Shown here piece after piece: positions 47,338 to 59,557 of a stretch of 64,000 bases of DNA. The translations under genes and the position numbers were made by a program. The notes under the pieces are model-generated. The model was not told the origin of the DNA. It did no database searches and saw only the letters and a list, made by a program, of their open reading frames with translations. The stretch comes from Rhodocollybia butyracea (Eukaryota > Basidiomycota > Agaricomycetes > Agaricales > Omphalotaceae). Position 1 is the stretch's first letter, and each line of letters opens with the position of its first letter. Location: positions 124,001-188,000 of the forward strand of contig JADNRY010000083.1 in NCBI GenBank assembly GCA_015501585.1. Reading direction: 5' to 3'.

Positions 47338-49290
47338 CTATGAGGAGTCCAGGGTACCCCTGCACTTGACAAGATATATGGGGACTCCATATAAGTACAT
47401 CAGTCGCACAAAGTGTACGAGTCCTGGCCAAGAAAATGACAAAATGAAAATGAATACTTGACCCAAAAATAACCAACATACCTTAACACCCCGATTCAAA
47501 ACCTTTCTATCATTCATAAAGTTCAGCCGATGCATCTCTGCTTCTTCCCTCGTCAAAGTCCCTTCATAGGCGTACTCCCAGATAATAGCAAGCAATTCTG
47601 GAGGGAGAGCCGTTCCCCCAGTCGAACGAAAGGATATTGCAGATATCAAGGCGAACATCGTAGGTTCATTGCAACTACGCATTTGCATCGGTACCTCGGT
47701 GGTTGTCAAGAGTTTTATGAATCGGTTATTCATTTTGTCGATACTAAATCCATGGTAAGTTTTATCCAGTGGTCGAGTGTCGTTGACGAGGAAGAAACAG
47801 AGCTAGAGAAGGAGCAAGTGAATACTTGATGTTCATCAAAGAATTGAATAACACAAAAAGGTACTTGCAATTTTTCTACTCGCAGCTTGATCTCCACCGG
47901 TAGAAGTGTTGGTAATTCGAGCAACCTTGTGCTAGGAAAGACATGAGTCAGAAGATCTATAGGCGGGATGTAGATACATACTTGAAGCCAAATGGGGAAG
48001 GAAAGCATTCTTCCGGTCCCATTGCCGCTGTTTGTCGTTGGCACCGTACCCAAATGAAAGGCGAGAGGCGCGTGGTTGAGATGGGAACAAGCTCTCCGGC
48101 CGCCCCATCGCGCGATTCCATTTCCCAGTCACTCGGATAATGATCTTCGCGTCCGTCATCGTCCCCATTATTCGTTCTGAATTTGAGTGAGAAATTATAT
48201 ATGCACATGTGGCAGATCCATCTGAATGCTGATAGAGAAAACTCTTACGCCTTGTGTGAGATCCCTGGGAGAGGGAAAGTCCATGTTTGCGTCTCGAAAC
48301 TTGCGAACCCTTAATCCTTCATCTCGTATAGAGCCAACGCTATCATAGTAGTAGATGACGGAGGCTACAATTTGCTCATGAGGCTGGAATAAGCTTTTCG
48401 GTGAGGCATAAGCAACGCAGAGAGCGGCTGGTCACCTACCATCCCTTCCATTTGCCATGACCCTTCATATTCTTGCCCAGGTGTCAGAACGTAATTAGCT
48501 GCCTTGAAGTAAAGATAAAATTAAAATTCGGTGTTTCGATTGAAAATAAATTTGAACAAGATGAGTACCTTCACTATGACTTTCATCTTCTTGCCCTTGT
48601 ACATTTCCGAAGCAACAAATTCATCGCCAAGGTCATCAAAAGTCGTTTTGATGCGGTCTTCCTGAGCGATATCTCGTTGAAGCTGTTCTTTTGCTTGTTT
48701 CTCGGCGTGTCGTTGAGCATCCCATCCAGACGAATGCCCATCGAGAAACTGTGTCCACATTTGTCTCGTTAATCCGCGCCTATTTTCAGAGACAAACTCC
48801 CGACGTTCCAGCCGTCGTCCAACTATGAAACCATCCCCATCAAGGAGTAAGCATTTCGACAAACTCTAGAGAATACGAGGACAAACCAGATGGAGATTCA
48901 TCCGCAATATACTCAGAACTCGTTTCCAACGTCTTTTCGAAGTGAGGCAGCGCAAGCAGAAACATTTTTTCAATCGCCCTGTAGAGGCCAGGATGTTGTT
49001 CGCGCGTGCCCAAACCATTGATGTATGAGTCGATATGAGCGTCCGTTCCGTCCGGGATATTCTGAAGACGGACGGTATCCAAGCATACGAGGAGATCAAG
49101 TCTTGTGTGTATTTAGAAATTAATTTTGTATGAAAACTTGTTATCTTTTCCAACGGAGGAAGCTTAACATTTGACGAGGAGACAGGAGTGACTCCGGCGA
49201 TATATGGATCTATATGTCTCAAAAAGCGTTCACTGTAGTAGAGCAACAAGTAGGACTTACAAAGCGAGGGATGTACTAGATCTCCGCTTG
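47338..49290 (-). pseudogene. DUF4246 copy B, truncated and frameshifted
   Basis: Homology to copies A and C begins only at the HPSL exon (about 49290), so roughly the first 130-150 residues are missing. Near 49066 one C is lost relative to copy C (the FRIS-PDGTDAHID junction), and near 48045 about four bases are lost at the FIELGTV position; both break the frame. The middle (DGDGFIVGRRLERREF.. to KMKVIVK) and the C-terminal block (TEVPMQMRSCNEPTMFALISAI.. LTREEAEMHRL) are well kept. Splice sites equivalent to copy C, including the GT donor after EGM, remain. Confidence 0.85.
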
Positions 49291-49303
49291 GTCGTGTGAT
49301 CAT

Positions 49304-49673
49304 GCTATTTGATGCTTCACCAATTATGTATAACCCATGAAAAATTGCTCACGCTGGGGGTTGTCCTAGGCAAATAACCCAAGGCCTCAATCCTTGGGTC
49401 TCCGACCTTACATACTTGGATTCTTTTTTGCGGCACGTTTGCCCATACTGTAGACGCCTGTGACTTTCGTTGCTGTACATAACTTTATCTTTGTTTAAAC
49501 ATGGCAGACGACATGGCTAGATACACCAGATACACCAAAACACTACCAAGGTATCACTACATTTGAAAAAATATGCGTTGACGATGGGGCCGGGATCCAT
49601 ATGTATCAGTGCTCGCACAAAGTGTAATAGTTCTGGCAAATAAAATGAGAACAAAGATGTGAGTCAAAAATAG
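49304..49673. other. Short spacer between tandem DUF4246 copies
   Basis: 370 bp with no gene. It replaces the missing 5' exons and promoter of copy B and forms the 3' flank of copy C. Confidence 0.5.
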
Positions 49674-52174
49674 TCAACATACCCCGTATGGGTTAACAGT
49701 ACGATTCGAAACTTTCCTATCGTTCATTAAGCTGAGCCGATGCACCTCTGCCTCTTCTCTTGTCAAGGTTCCTTCAGAGGCATACTGCCAGATGATAGCA
49801 AGCAGCTCTGGGGGGAGAACTGTTCCCCGGGTCAAACGAAAGGAGATTGCGGATATTAAGGCAAACATCGTAGGTTCGTTGCATCTACGCATTTGCATCG
49901 GTACCTCGGAGGTTGTCAAGACGTTCATGTTTTTGGGAATACGGAGGTTAAATCCATGGTAATGAATGTCTGATGGTAGACTGTCATCAACGAGGAAGAA
50001 ACATAGCTAGAGAAGGAGCAGTGAGCAGTGAGCGTTCAATAAAACATTAAAAATGCAAAAGCACTTGCAATTTTTCTACTCGCAGCACAATGTCCGCTGG
50101 TAGAACTGTTGTTAACTCGGGCGACCTTATGCTAAGAAAGGCACGGCGTGAGTCACAAGATCTTCAGATGCGAGAGGAGATACACACTTGAAGCCAGTTG
50201 GGGAAAGAAAGCATTCTTCCGGTCCCATTACCACCTGGACAGATGTTTGTCGTTGGTACCGTACCTAACTCAATAAAAGACGGTAAACTCGTGGTTGAGA
50301 TGGGAACCAATTCCCCATCCTGCAATTCCATTTCCCAATCACTAGGATAATGATATTCGTCTCCGTCATCGTCCCCATTATCCGCTGAGAATGTGAGTGA
50401 GAAAGTCTGTAGCAGATTCATTTGAATGCTGTCGAAGAAGGAAGATTAAAAAAATCCTACCTCATGTGTATAATCGTGGTCTTCAAGAGGAGGGAAGTCC
50501 TCATCTGAATCACGAAACTTGCGAAAACTCAACCCTCTGTCTTCAATGGGACTATCGGTATCATAGTAGTAGATAACGGAAGCTAAGATTTTCTCGTGAG
50601 GCTGGGGTAGGCTTTTTGGTGAGGCATAAACAATGCAGAGAGCAGCTGGTCACATACCATTCCTTCCATGTGCCACGAGCCTTCATATTCTTGCCCAGGC
50701 TTCAGGATATGATTAGCTGCCTGAATGAGGCAAATTCAGTAAATAAACTGACAACAGGGCAGGGGGCGGACCTTCACTATGACCTTCATCTCCTTTCCTT
50801 TGTACTGATTAGAAGCCCCAAATTCATCGCCAAGATCATAGAAAGTTGTTTTGATGTGGTCTTCCTGAATGATATCTCGGCGAAGTCCCTCCTTTTCATC
50901 TTTCTCGTCGCGTTTTTGACCCTCCCATTCAGACGAATGTTCATGGAGAAACTGTGTCCACATTTGTCTTGTTAATGCACCCTCATATTCAACACTAAAC
51001 TCCCGACGTTCCATCCATCGCCTGACTATGAAACCGTACCCGCCAAGCCATAAGCATTTGGACAAAAGTTAGAAAATGTGACAACAGACCAGATGGAGAA
51101 TATTCCGCCCTATACTCATAACTTGTTCTCAACGTCTTCTCAAAGTGAGGCAGCGCAAGCAAAAACATCTGTTCAATTACTCTAAAGAGGCCAGGATACT
51201 GCTCGCGTGTGCCCAACCCGTTGATGTACGACTCGATATGAGCATCTGTTCCGTCTGGGGATATTCTGAACACAGACGGTATCCAAGCATACGAGGAGAT
51301 CATGTTTTGGGAGTATTGAGTATGGAGTTGTGTATGGAACTTGTTTTCATTGCCAAAGGGAGGAAGCTTGACATTTGACGAGGAGACGGGAGTGATTCCG
51401 ACAATATATGGATCTACAAGTCTCAAAAGCGTTCAATATAGAGCAGAGTAGAACATACAAAGCGAAGGATGTATTAAATCTTGGACCTAACCAATTCTAT
51501 GATAAGAAGATAATAAGGAAAACAAGCGGATCGTACCTTCCCGAATGAACCAGGATGAAAGTCTCGAGGCTCCTTTGCTGCCAGAGCATCCAATTGGCGT
51601 ATCAGCTGTATAAGAAACTGTATATAGCATATTCGAAAAAGAATATAGTCCTAACCTCTTGATGAAGAGCCTGTGGTACTAGATCGTCCGAAACATAGAC
51701 ACCCAACCCGCTCTCTCTTAATTCTGGCTCCCGAAGAGCATACTTCGATCCTCGGGCATACTTCAGACTTTTCTTCAAGTTGTCGTCAATGCTGTTCAAG
51801 TGGAAATGCTCAAGAGAGCTATCTGTAGTACTAGTACCAGCAGCAGTCAGCGAGATCATATCACAATCCAACATTCTGATTGCTACAGCTGAACGCCGAA
51901 GTTCGCTTGTGAAGTATACGTTAACAATCGAAAATTCAGTAGAGTAATACTTAACAGACCTGACTGCCTCTAGAGCACGACCGGCGAGAACCTGGCTGTT
52001 TGGATCTGCAAGCTCCGCTTCAATCACCCACTTCAAAGCAATCTTTTCATCTAGAATCTTGGTTTGCCAGCCTTCTTTTTTGCGTACCGCTAGGCCAAAC
52101 TGGGATAAATCTTCGTCAGTTATATTGTTGAGTTTCCACTTTGGAGTCCTGTCCTGAAATCCGAAAATTGACAT
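49674..52174 (-). CDS. DUF4246 protein, copy C (full length)
   Basis: Start chosen at MSIFGFQDRTPKWKLNN (52174) because it aligns with copy A; an in-frame ATG 13 codons upstream also exists. The exons give WKLNNITDEDLSQFGLAVRKKEGW, YARGSKYALREPELRESGLGVYVSDD, HPSLY-PYIVGITPVSSSNVKLPP, YAWIPSVFRISPDGTDAHIESYINGLGTREQ (in two pieces), ...RRDIIQEDHIKTTFYDLGDE, the EGM/PHEKI..SVIYYYD core, the acidic DNGDDDGDEYHYPSDWEME insert, FPNWLQ, CFFLVDD and LTREEAEVHRLSLMNDRKV. No frameshift was found. Family function is unknown. It is the only copy here with every landmark intact and GT donors throughout the part compared. Confidence 0.87.
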
Positions 52175-54980
52175 TGCAGTTGTAGTGGAAAAAATCAACG
52201 CCTCGCGGCTCACACGATTCTCCCAGCCGGCCGCGTGCGCCTAATTGCCGAACTTGAGGCTGCTCCATTGATAAGATACAGAGTTGTTGGGACATTGTAG
52301 GGCGTGGATGCAGAACGAGGCACTCTTTAAGCTGCAAGTACGTCTGAAGGAGCAGAGCAAGAGCTAGTAGCTACGCCCAAAGTAGTAGGCCTACAGTCAA
52401 AGATACACATGTACTCTACTGAATACTACTCATCTCTTCCGATAACCCTGAGTCTAATCTCTAATCCAACCAAGGCAGGTTGTGGTCCTCTTCATAAGCA
52501 CTATTTCTATCTATCTGCTCATGGAATCTGGCACCAGATGCCTGCTAAAAAAATTTCACAACAGCCAAACCCAAAAAAAACCCTTGAAAAAACCTGGCAT
52601 TTTGGACTCAATCTGGCCCTATATCAAATCAAAGTACCTACTTTGACACTTTTTTCATGGCTCTACACGGTCATGGGACACAAGGTTAGTAGAAGGTAGA
52701 TACTATTAGCCTTTATACTCTATGGCATATGCTCGTCAAAAAATAACACTACTTCTTGCACTAATTTGAGGTCCGCAGGTAGGTATTGGGTAGTAGCAAG
52801 GGTAGTAGGTACTTGTAGAGATCCGTTCGATCTTGAAACACGAAGGTCTGGGGCTATTGATTGTGAAGAGAAGATTCTACAGATTAGGGTGATTCGACAG
52901 TGAGCATGGAAACCCGATATCGTCGAGCACTCGGCATTGGATGGTCGCGTTGTCTTTGGAGACTTTACGCTGTATGGCCGTAACCGCAGCGTAACCATAT
53001 AGCTATGGTACGCGCCGACTCACATTATCTACGAGGCTATTAAGCGCCTATCACATGATGGGCGCGTGCAGGTGATTGAGGCTGTTTGTTGATTCTGCTG
53101 TAACCTGCTCTTCTACCACCCCTAGCACTTTCCTTAAGGTCTTGCTTTTCATCGGTATGTCTTACTTTTTCTGTATCGGCGCTCTTTCACAATCTTATAC
53201 TATCTCTCTTGCAGTCTATAGCTGAAAATTGCAGAGAGTCCGGCTGGCTCCAGTGCCACCTTTGTCTAAGAACGCTGTGACTGTTCGGGGACACGCCGTC
53301 CCTCTATCATGTTGGTCGTTAGGGCTTAGGGCTTTGGCTACAGGTGGGTTTCTATTCTTTCTTCTTAATGAATGGCTCGCTTACCTTCAGTTTTGGCTCA
53401 GCCAGTTCACTTCCTCTGCCGCCAACGATCGACTATCTTGGAAAGGCCTCGCTCAAGAACCCGGCGTTTTTTTGACTCAACGTTGCGCCACCTCAGCCGA
53501 CGGTGCTCTCCACTACAACCTGTAAGTCACCTATCTGCTCTACTACCTGTACTAATCCTCGACCTTGTCTTACAGCTACATTACAGTGTTCTTGTCCAGC
53601 CGGCTTAGCGTGTTTCGTTCCTCTCAAGGCGGGCTTTTCATTTGAGATCTGCACATGGACCCGATTACAGCCTGTAAGTCCCGTCCTTCAGCTCGGAAAA
53701 GGGTTTTTTTGTATGCTTCGTTACGCTCTACCCCAAGGGCGTCATCTGGGTCGACATTGAGGCATATTTTCGAGTTTTAGGGCGGACTCTTCTTCGTTTT
53801 TCTCCTGCTGACTCTCTTAATCAAGAATCACAGCTCGTCTCGTCAGATATTCAATTTTTGTAAGTCTATTTTGCCGTATTTTCTGCCTACAGCAAAGAAC
53901 AGAATCCATACGCTACTGGGGCTACGTTCTACCCCAAGGGTGTGGTCTTGGTTGCTCTCAGTTTCTGTTTCGGGTCTGTGGGCAAAGAATCGCAATTATA
54001 TTATATTCTTTTTACTGATTGTCCTTGACAGGCAGGGTTACATTTTTGCGGACGGTACATTTAGCCCTAAGCTCTGGTTCGTGCTTTTGCTGACCTATTT
54101 TTCACAGCACGTCGGCAAGACTCCGATGACACACTGAATTATCGAGCCAAAATTCATGAACCCGGGTTTTCATTTTCAGAAAGCAGTAGAACCTAGGAGC
54201 AGAGTTTATCGAGTACACTCCCTTGGAATCTCCCTCACCCTGCCCTGTCGAAGCGACCTTCTCAGCTGCCGGAACAAAGCACAAACACTGCTCAGTCACT
54301 GTGGAGGAAGCTCCTGACCCCGATACACCACATATTCCTCTCTCGCCCTCCGGTACTTTGGACACACCATCGAATCCAGCACAGTCACACAAGCATCAAG
54401 TGCGCGCAGCCAAACGTCGACTCGCAAAAGTCTCGGATCATACAAGTAGCCACCAAAATTGGGGCGATTAGGTATCGGCTAACATGTATCTGACTTGACC
54501 AGTTCCAAGTGCCCCTAGTTTGTCTGCCCAAGCATTTCGGAGCATGATTTTAGGTCTAACGGTAAATCTCCCACAAGCATCCTTGTAGACAACTAACTCG
54601 GTCTGCTCTTAAATGTTCAACTCGGATGCTTATGGGCTCAGATATACTGTACAAATATAATTCCCTCGTTCCAGCCTGCACATGACCGTGACTTCAATAT
54701 ACGCTTGTTCTGCCAAGGTTTTGCTACTGAATATACTATATCACTTCCGGGAGGAAATGACTTGAATACATTTGCCTGAACAGTAATTACAACATATTAG
54801 TGCCACTTGTAATTCAAGCAGGCCTTCTTGCCAAGCGATTCCTCGGGTTTGGGGTCGATCTTACACGTTTCTGACTTGCTACACCTGTCTGACTGGACAC
54901 ACTTGCTGATCAGTTTCTGACTGTTTGCGACGTGCAACTCTACTCCTGGGCCGCGGTAACTTTTCCATCCAACGATGAGT
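52175..54980. other. Intergenic with possible small spliced gene
   Basis: No recognised family. At 53130-53700 several pyrimidine tracts ending in CAG and GTAAGT donors frame small open stretches. The longest is 53229-53519, 98 codons with a hydrophobic core FLFFLLNEWLAYLQFWL. A small spliced gene on the + strand is possible but not supported by any family. Two CTACCCCAAGGG blocks repeat near 53730 and 53930. Confidence 0.3.
52384..52480 (+). repeat. ~95-bp dispersed repeat, copy 1
   Basis: ACAGTCAAAGATACA, then CTCATCTCTTCCGATAACCC and CTAATCCAACCAAGGCAGG recur in the same order and strand at 61332-61430, nearly base for base. Confidence 0.9.
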
Positions 54981-55949
54981 CTAGTCCACCCCGCAGCGCA
55001 CTCTATTTATGAGGCCAATCGGCTCTGGAGGGAGGATTGTGTGTATACTAGGTTCTGGAACGAGGCCTTGCCTCTGGAGGAGAATTGTAACTATATCCAC
55101 TGCGGGGGGGCACCTCTGTAACATGAACATGTGTAACACCTCTGAGGTAAGGCCTAGCCTCTGGAGGAGGAGGATTGTGACTATATCCACTGCGGGGGGG
55201 CACCTCTGTAACATGAACGTGTGTAACACCTCTGAGGTAAGGCCTAGCCTCTGGAGGAGGAGGATTGTGACTATATCCACTGCGGGGGGCACCTCTGTAA
55301 CATGAACGTGTGTAACACCTCTGAGGTAAGGCCTAGCCTCTGAGGGAGGATGATTGTAACTATATCCACTGCTGGGGGGCACCCCTGGAGCATGAACGTG
55401 TGTAACACCTCTGAGGTAAGGCATATCCCCTGAGGGAGGAGGATTGTCACTATTGCCGCTGCGGGAAGGCCTGGCCCCTTGGGGAGGATTGTTTCCATTG
55501 CCTCTGCGGGGAGGCCTGGCCTCTTGGGAAGGAGAATAATAAGTATCGGCACTTGATGGAGAATGAAAATTAGGATGAGAATTAGAGCCAAAGCTATCAC
55601 GGTTGCGCTCAGAGGTAGGGGCTCCGGAGGAAGGACGCGATCTCTGTGGTGGTCGGGGTATTTGGGGAGGAGGGGACTCGGAGGAAAGAGAAGGGGATCT
55701 GGGGGGAGAACTGGAATCTTGCTCCTGAAATCTATAGTTGGGAGTGTGGATAATAGCGGGGGGAGTAGGGGCTCTGGGGAGAGAACTGTAGTCAACGCTA
55801 GCCTCAGAATCTGTGTCCTCGGTAGGACGGAGGACAGGAGGATTGTTACGGCGCTCCAACTGAGAATTGGCCTCGACGGAATTAAAGGGCTGAGGAAGGG
55901 CCTTGACACTGATGAGCAATGCTAGGAGTAGGAAAGGTGCACAAATCAT
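54981..55949 (-). CDS. Secreted Pro-rich tandem-repeat protein A (frameshifted array)
   Basis: The N-terminus MICAPFLLLALLISVKALPQPF is a clear signal peptide, followed by LERRN with a dibasic Kex2-like site. The mature part is rich in Pro, Ser and Arg. A 30-residue repeat (EARPYLRGVTHVHVTEVPP...GYSYN) follows. At 55284-55289 the run has six G where two sister units have seven, so from there the frame reads an unrelated VDIVTILL phase to 54981. In the phase of the other units it would end at a TAG at 55048-55050. No enzyme motif is seen; a wall-associated or extracellular structural role is inference. Paralog of protein B at 59.6-60.7 kb. Confidence 0.75.
   Translation of the reverse strand: MICAPFLLLALLISVKALPQPFNSVEANSQLERRNNPPVLRPTEDTDSEASVDYSSLPRAPTPPAIIHTPNYRFQEQDSSSPPRSPSLSSESPPPQIPRPPQRSRPSSGAPTSERNRDSFGSNSHPNFHSPSSADTYYSPSQEARPPRRGNGNNPPQGARPSRSGNSDNPPPSGDMPYLRGVTHVHAPGVPPSSGYSYNHPPSEARPYLRGVTHVHVTEVPPAVDIVTILLLQRLGLTSEVLHTFMLQRCPPAVDIVTILLLQRLGLTSEVLHMFMLQRCPPAVDIVTILLQRQGLVPEPSIHTILPPEPIGLINRVRCGVD
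55090..55430 (-). repeat. 90-bp coding tandem repeat with G-tracts
   Basis: Four units have their G runs at 55104-55110, 55194-55200, 55284-55289 and 55374-55379. The period is 90 bp except for one 89-bp step at the shortened run. The units nearest the C-terminal end are almost identical, suggesting recent expansion. Confidence 0.92.
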
Positions 55950-56038
55950 GTTGAACTGAAGGTGCGAGTAGAAAGACCAGCTCTCTGTAGAAGTTTAGAT
56001 GCACCAGGCAATTCGTAACAGCCCACGTGCACTCTTAG

Positions 56039-56046
56039 CTTTTATA
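56039..56046 (-). promoter_or_regulatory. TATA box of secreted protein A
   Basis: TATAAAAG on the minus strand, about 90 nt before the ATG. The same octamer sits about 106 nt before the ATG of paralog B, inside a leader that is also conserved (AAAGACCAGCTCTCTGTAGA). Confidence 0.7.
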
Positions 56047-56079
56047 ATTAGCGGCCCGAGGACTTTCTGGCTATCAGTA

Positions 56080-56275
56080 AAACATGTCTGAGCTGGAGGG
56101 GTTGTTAGGCATACAGGGGCTCTCCAGCTATGTGCAGTGTTGTACAACTTGATCTACGTTTTGGTGATTCGGACACAACAATCAAATGATGTGCATCCAT
56201 ACTTCCGGGCACTCAGGTTCACGCCAGTTTGCCAGTGGTGTCTACACTGGAAGTGCCGAAACCTATCACTCCTGA
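56080..56275. repeat. Upstream repeat, copy 1
   Basis: Contains GTGTTGTACAACTTGATCTA, ATCAAATGATGTGC and GCCAGTGGTGTCTACACTGG. The same blocks recur at 60835-60960 (partly) and 61140-61345. A fourth weaker trace is at 58960-59090. Confidence 0.85.
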
Positions 56276-58139
56276 ACCTTTGAGGTACTTAAAAGCAATA
56301 GATTATCTAGATGCTGATATCCAGCACAGTCAAATAAGTAGCATGGACCCAAAGGCACTCTGATATAAAGGGTAACGAGCAGGCACTACCATTAAGTTTA
56401 TTCAGGACATGCAATAATCACCGAACCTCTTCAAACAGTGGTCAACAGAAGTGAACAGTTGGTGAACAGCAATAAAACTGAGTTGCGAACAGGATTGAAA
56501 TGCCAAGATTGAACAGGATATCAGTACATTTAGTCTTGTATTAAATTTGTTCTTGTCAGGGGTATTTGTTGGGCTGTGATGATTGAATGCAGCCATGACA
56601 GTATGCTCCCCAGCATACACTGGGAGATTTGATGCAGTGAACAAAATTTGGTCGATCATGCTGAGAGAAATTGAGAATGTCAGGTACTTGAATGAAATGT
56701 AAAAGGATTCTGTTCGAGGTAGGGCGCAAATGATATGGGTCTGATTGGTCAATTCCGATACCCAGTCTTGCTACCTTTCTCCAGGCAACGGCGTGTACAT
56801 CCGCACTTGATTGATATCAGTGACCGATGTGCGAATACCATTGCGATAGAGAACTTCAGGATCCTAGTGTCAAGGAAGAAAGTTCAAAGAGTTCAACAAA
56901 TTGGCACAAGACGGCTTAGCGGATCGAGTCTCACTTTATTCCACATCTGAGGGAAACTTGAATCCATTAACGGGGAACAAACGGTGGATGTGGATGAATA
57001 CATAACACAATACAAAAATTCTTGGAACGTAAGAGAAGGCAGTTCGACACCGAAAGGCTGTCACAGGGGCCAAGGTTCCATGCGGTGTTTCCATTACACG
57101 ATGTGACTATAGCAATTCACCCTTTGGCCCCTTTCGTTAACAAGTGGTTTTCTGTGTTCCATTTGAGACGACGCCCATGGAGTAAACGTGCGAGTGAATC
57201 CTTGTTCAGTGGTCTCGATTTGTTGTTTTAAGGAGCAACGTATGAGAGACTTGACTTGCCAGCAGTGTGGACTTGGTTGAGACATGTAGAAGAGGGCAGG
57301 CCCAGGGGCTATCAGTGACTTGTGGTGTGTTGAACGTAAGCTCAGAGACAATCGTCACCTATGAGAGTAAGCATGGATGCAGCAAAAGGTTTCCATCTTG
57401 CTGTTTTCGGCGAGAGGAGGGTAACATTGTGAGGAGCGAAGTACTCCCTGTTTCAGCCATTGAAGTAGGTCCAGATACCACACTGGGAAAGAGTTCTGGG
57501 TGATGAAGAATGCACGGAGACCATGGGACGGTGACCTTAGCTGGGGTAGCGAGAGACAATGCCGACCAAATTTCAGAGAAGAATTACCACCGCCCGCATC
57601 ATCAAAAACGACGTACCGAGCTGGGCAAAGTAGAAGCTGAGCGCTGAGATCTGAGATCTGAGATTTGGGTTACAGCGCCAAAGACACAGTAAAGAACGTT
57701 TTCAAGAGATGAACCTACCAGTCACGAAACGGTGTGGACAAACTGAAAAAATGCAGTGCTGGTGATACAGATAGCATGTTCTGAAGATCTGACAAGCCGC
57801 CCTGGGGGCTATTGGGGGAGAAACGAATGCTGGAACACCAAACAGAAAAAGCGCTGTGTGATGATCAGACCTACGGGCCGCATATCACATGCCTATTCAC
57901 ACGAGAAATTTCGGGTTATCGTCTTCTAATTCGCCGCTGGACATCGTCGGGCGACACAGTCACCAATTCACTGACCTATCGTACCTATTTTCTCCAACAT
58001 CCAACGAACTCGTCTTTCTCATTCTGGCTTTATGGCTACATCATACCTAGTGAAGAACCCGAACAACCATTTTCCGAGTCGAACACCACCAAGCCTATCA
58101 ACGTCTGCGCGCAATGAGATTATCGTTTCTTAGCAGCTC

Positions 58140-58950
58140 AAAAATTGGCTAAACGGCATGTATATCGGGTAGCGGCGACTAGAAAAAAAAATCTGGGATA
58201 GTATCAAAGGTATGTTTCTTTGAAAGTCCTGCTTTTTAGATAATGTAACCTGAGTTTTAGTCTCAATCTGCATCGCCGTCGCTGTAGACGGCAAATCCTC
58301 AACACTAGAACTTGCGAACGGTTGCTTATGTTCCTTGATGGTGGTAGTATGTGTTATGGATGTGGTTTTTGGGATGAAGCAAATGCAGGAGGACCATGCT
58401 GTGTCGGAATCCGAATTTGTGCGTCAAATAGCTGGTTCTGATGCTATTATCCTGAACAAAGTCGACCTTGTCGAACCCACAAGGCCTCGGCACCCGGCCT
58501 CAATATTCAATATTCAATGCTGAAGCGCTGACCGACTACTGTACCGTGCGCGCGGAACTGGATCTCAGCAATATACTCAGTATCCAGGCATATAGCACCA
58601 GAAGACATTTAAATTCATCTTCCTCCATCGACCAAATCCAACCTCACCATCATGACCCATTCGATGGTCATGAACATCCACCTCACTCACCTCCTTCCAG
58701 TCAATCCTAGCTGCATTCGATGTCTGGATCCGTACGCTTTTATGGGAAGGCCGTCTCGTAGACGGCACCTATGTCCCGTTGGAACTGGAGGTCAGTAAGT
58801 GCTGCGATGTAAGGGGCTTATGAGGAACAACGGGTGTGCGTATGTATGAGATTCTGGTTGTTGAGGACGACGATCAGGATGCGAAGGCAGAGTTTACGCA
58901 TCCGGGTAAAGTTGTTCTTATCGGTAAGGGGTAAGGGGTTGGGGGAAGCG
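58140..58950 (+). pseudogene. CobW-type GTPase relic with internal deletion
   Basis: Pieces of a CobW/P47K-type protein occur in the right order: DGKSSTLELANGCLC (Cys metal motif, normally CxCC), VVCVMDVVFGMKQMQEDHAV, RQIAGSDAIILNKVDLVE (G4 motif NKVD), ELDLSNILSIQAYS, a His/Asp/Pro-rich stretch (HHHDPFDGHEHPP), AFDVWIRTLLWEGRLVDG and HPGKVVLIGKG at the end. The segment between the Cys motif and VVCVMD, which should hold about 45-50 residues with ETTGLADP, is absent. No P-loop can be found upstream. Frame changes occur between pieces. CobW proteins are zinc/metal chaperone GTPases; this copy cannot work as one. Confidence 0.7.
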
Positions 58951-59557
58951 GTACAATGTACTCTTGTATGTAATGAATTAGGACATAATGATCAAATGAC
59001 ATCCGTACTTCTGGGCACTGCTTATTGGTAAGACGTCAGGCGAAGCCATGCAGCGTAGTCTTATATCCACTGTCTTGGGGTGGTTAGGTTTCTTTGGTGA
59101 ATGTCAAGCTCAACCAGTTCTTACGCATCATGCACGCAGCTGCACAGCAAAATCACCTAGCCCGATTGTAACAGTTTTCTAAAAGCTGAGCGCTGATTCC
59201 CTGAACACCAGAAGAATACTGGGTCTTCATCTCTCTGCGTGTAAGTAACTGTATGTATCGTTGTTCCACCAAATTTTCAGTTTCGCTGACTGAATATACT
59301 ATATCACTTCCGGGAGGAAACGACTTCAGAGATAGTAGATACTCCTTAACATTTGGCTGAACAGTAATTACAACTTATTACAGCTTACAACATAAGTACA
59401 TATGATCTGAAGACTCTGACTGTTTGCGACGTATGCAACTCTGCTCCTGGGGGCCGGGGCCACGGTAAACTTATTTCATGCCAGACAACAATGGGTTATA
59501 ATCAACAATGGGTCTACTTATTCCACCCCCACACTCCACCCCCACAACGCACTCTAG
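58951..59557. other. Repeat-bearing spacer
   Basis: Holds a weak copy of the upstream repeat (58960-59090) and, at 59285-59380, a block shared with 54725-54800 (GAATATACTATATCACTTCC, GAACAGTAATTACAAC). These are the matching 3' flanks of the two secreted paralogs. Confidence 0.6.

Larger units (their letters stand above)
55950..58139. other. Intergenic upstream of secreted protein A
   Basis: Apart from the promoter and upstream repeat, no gene is supported at 56280-58139. A 101-codon + strand frame at 57812-58117 leads toward the CobW relic but has no recognised motif. Confidence 0.35.
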
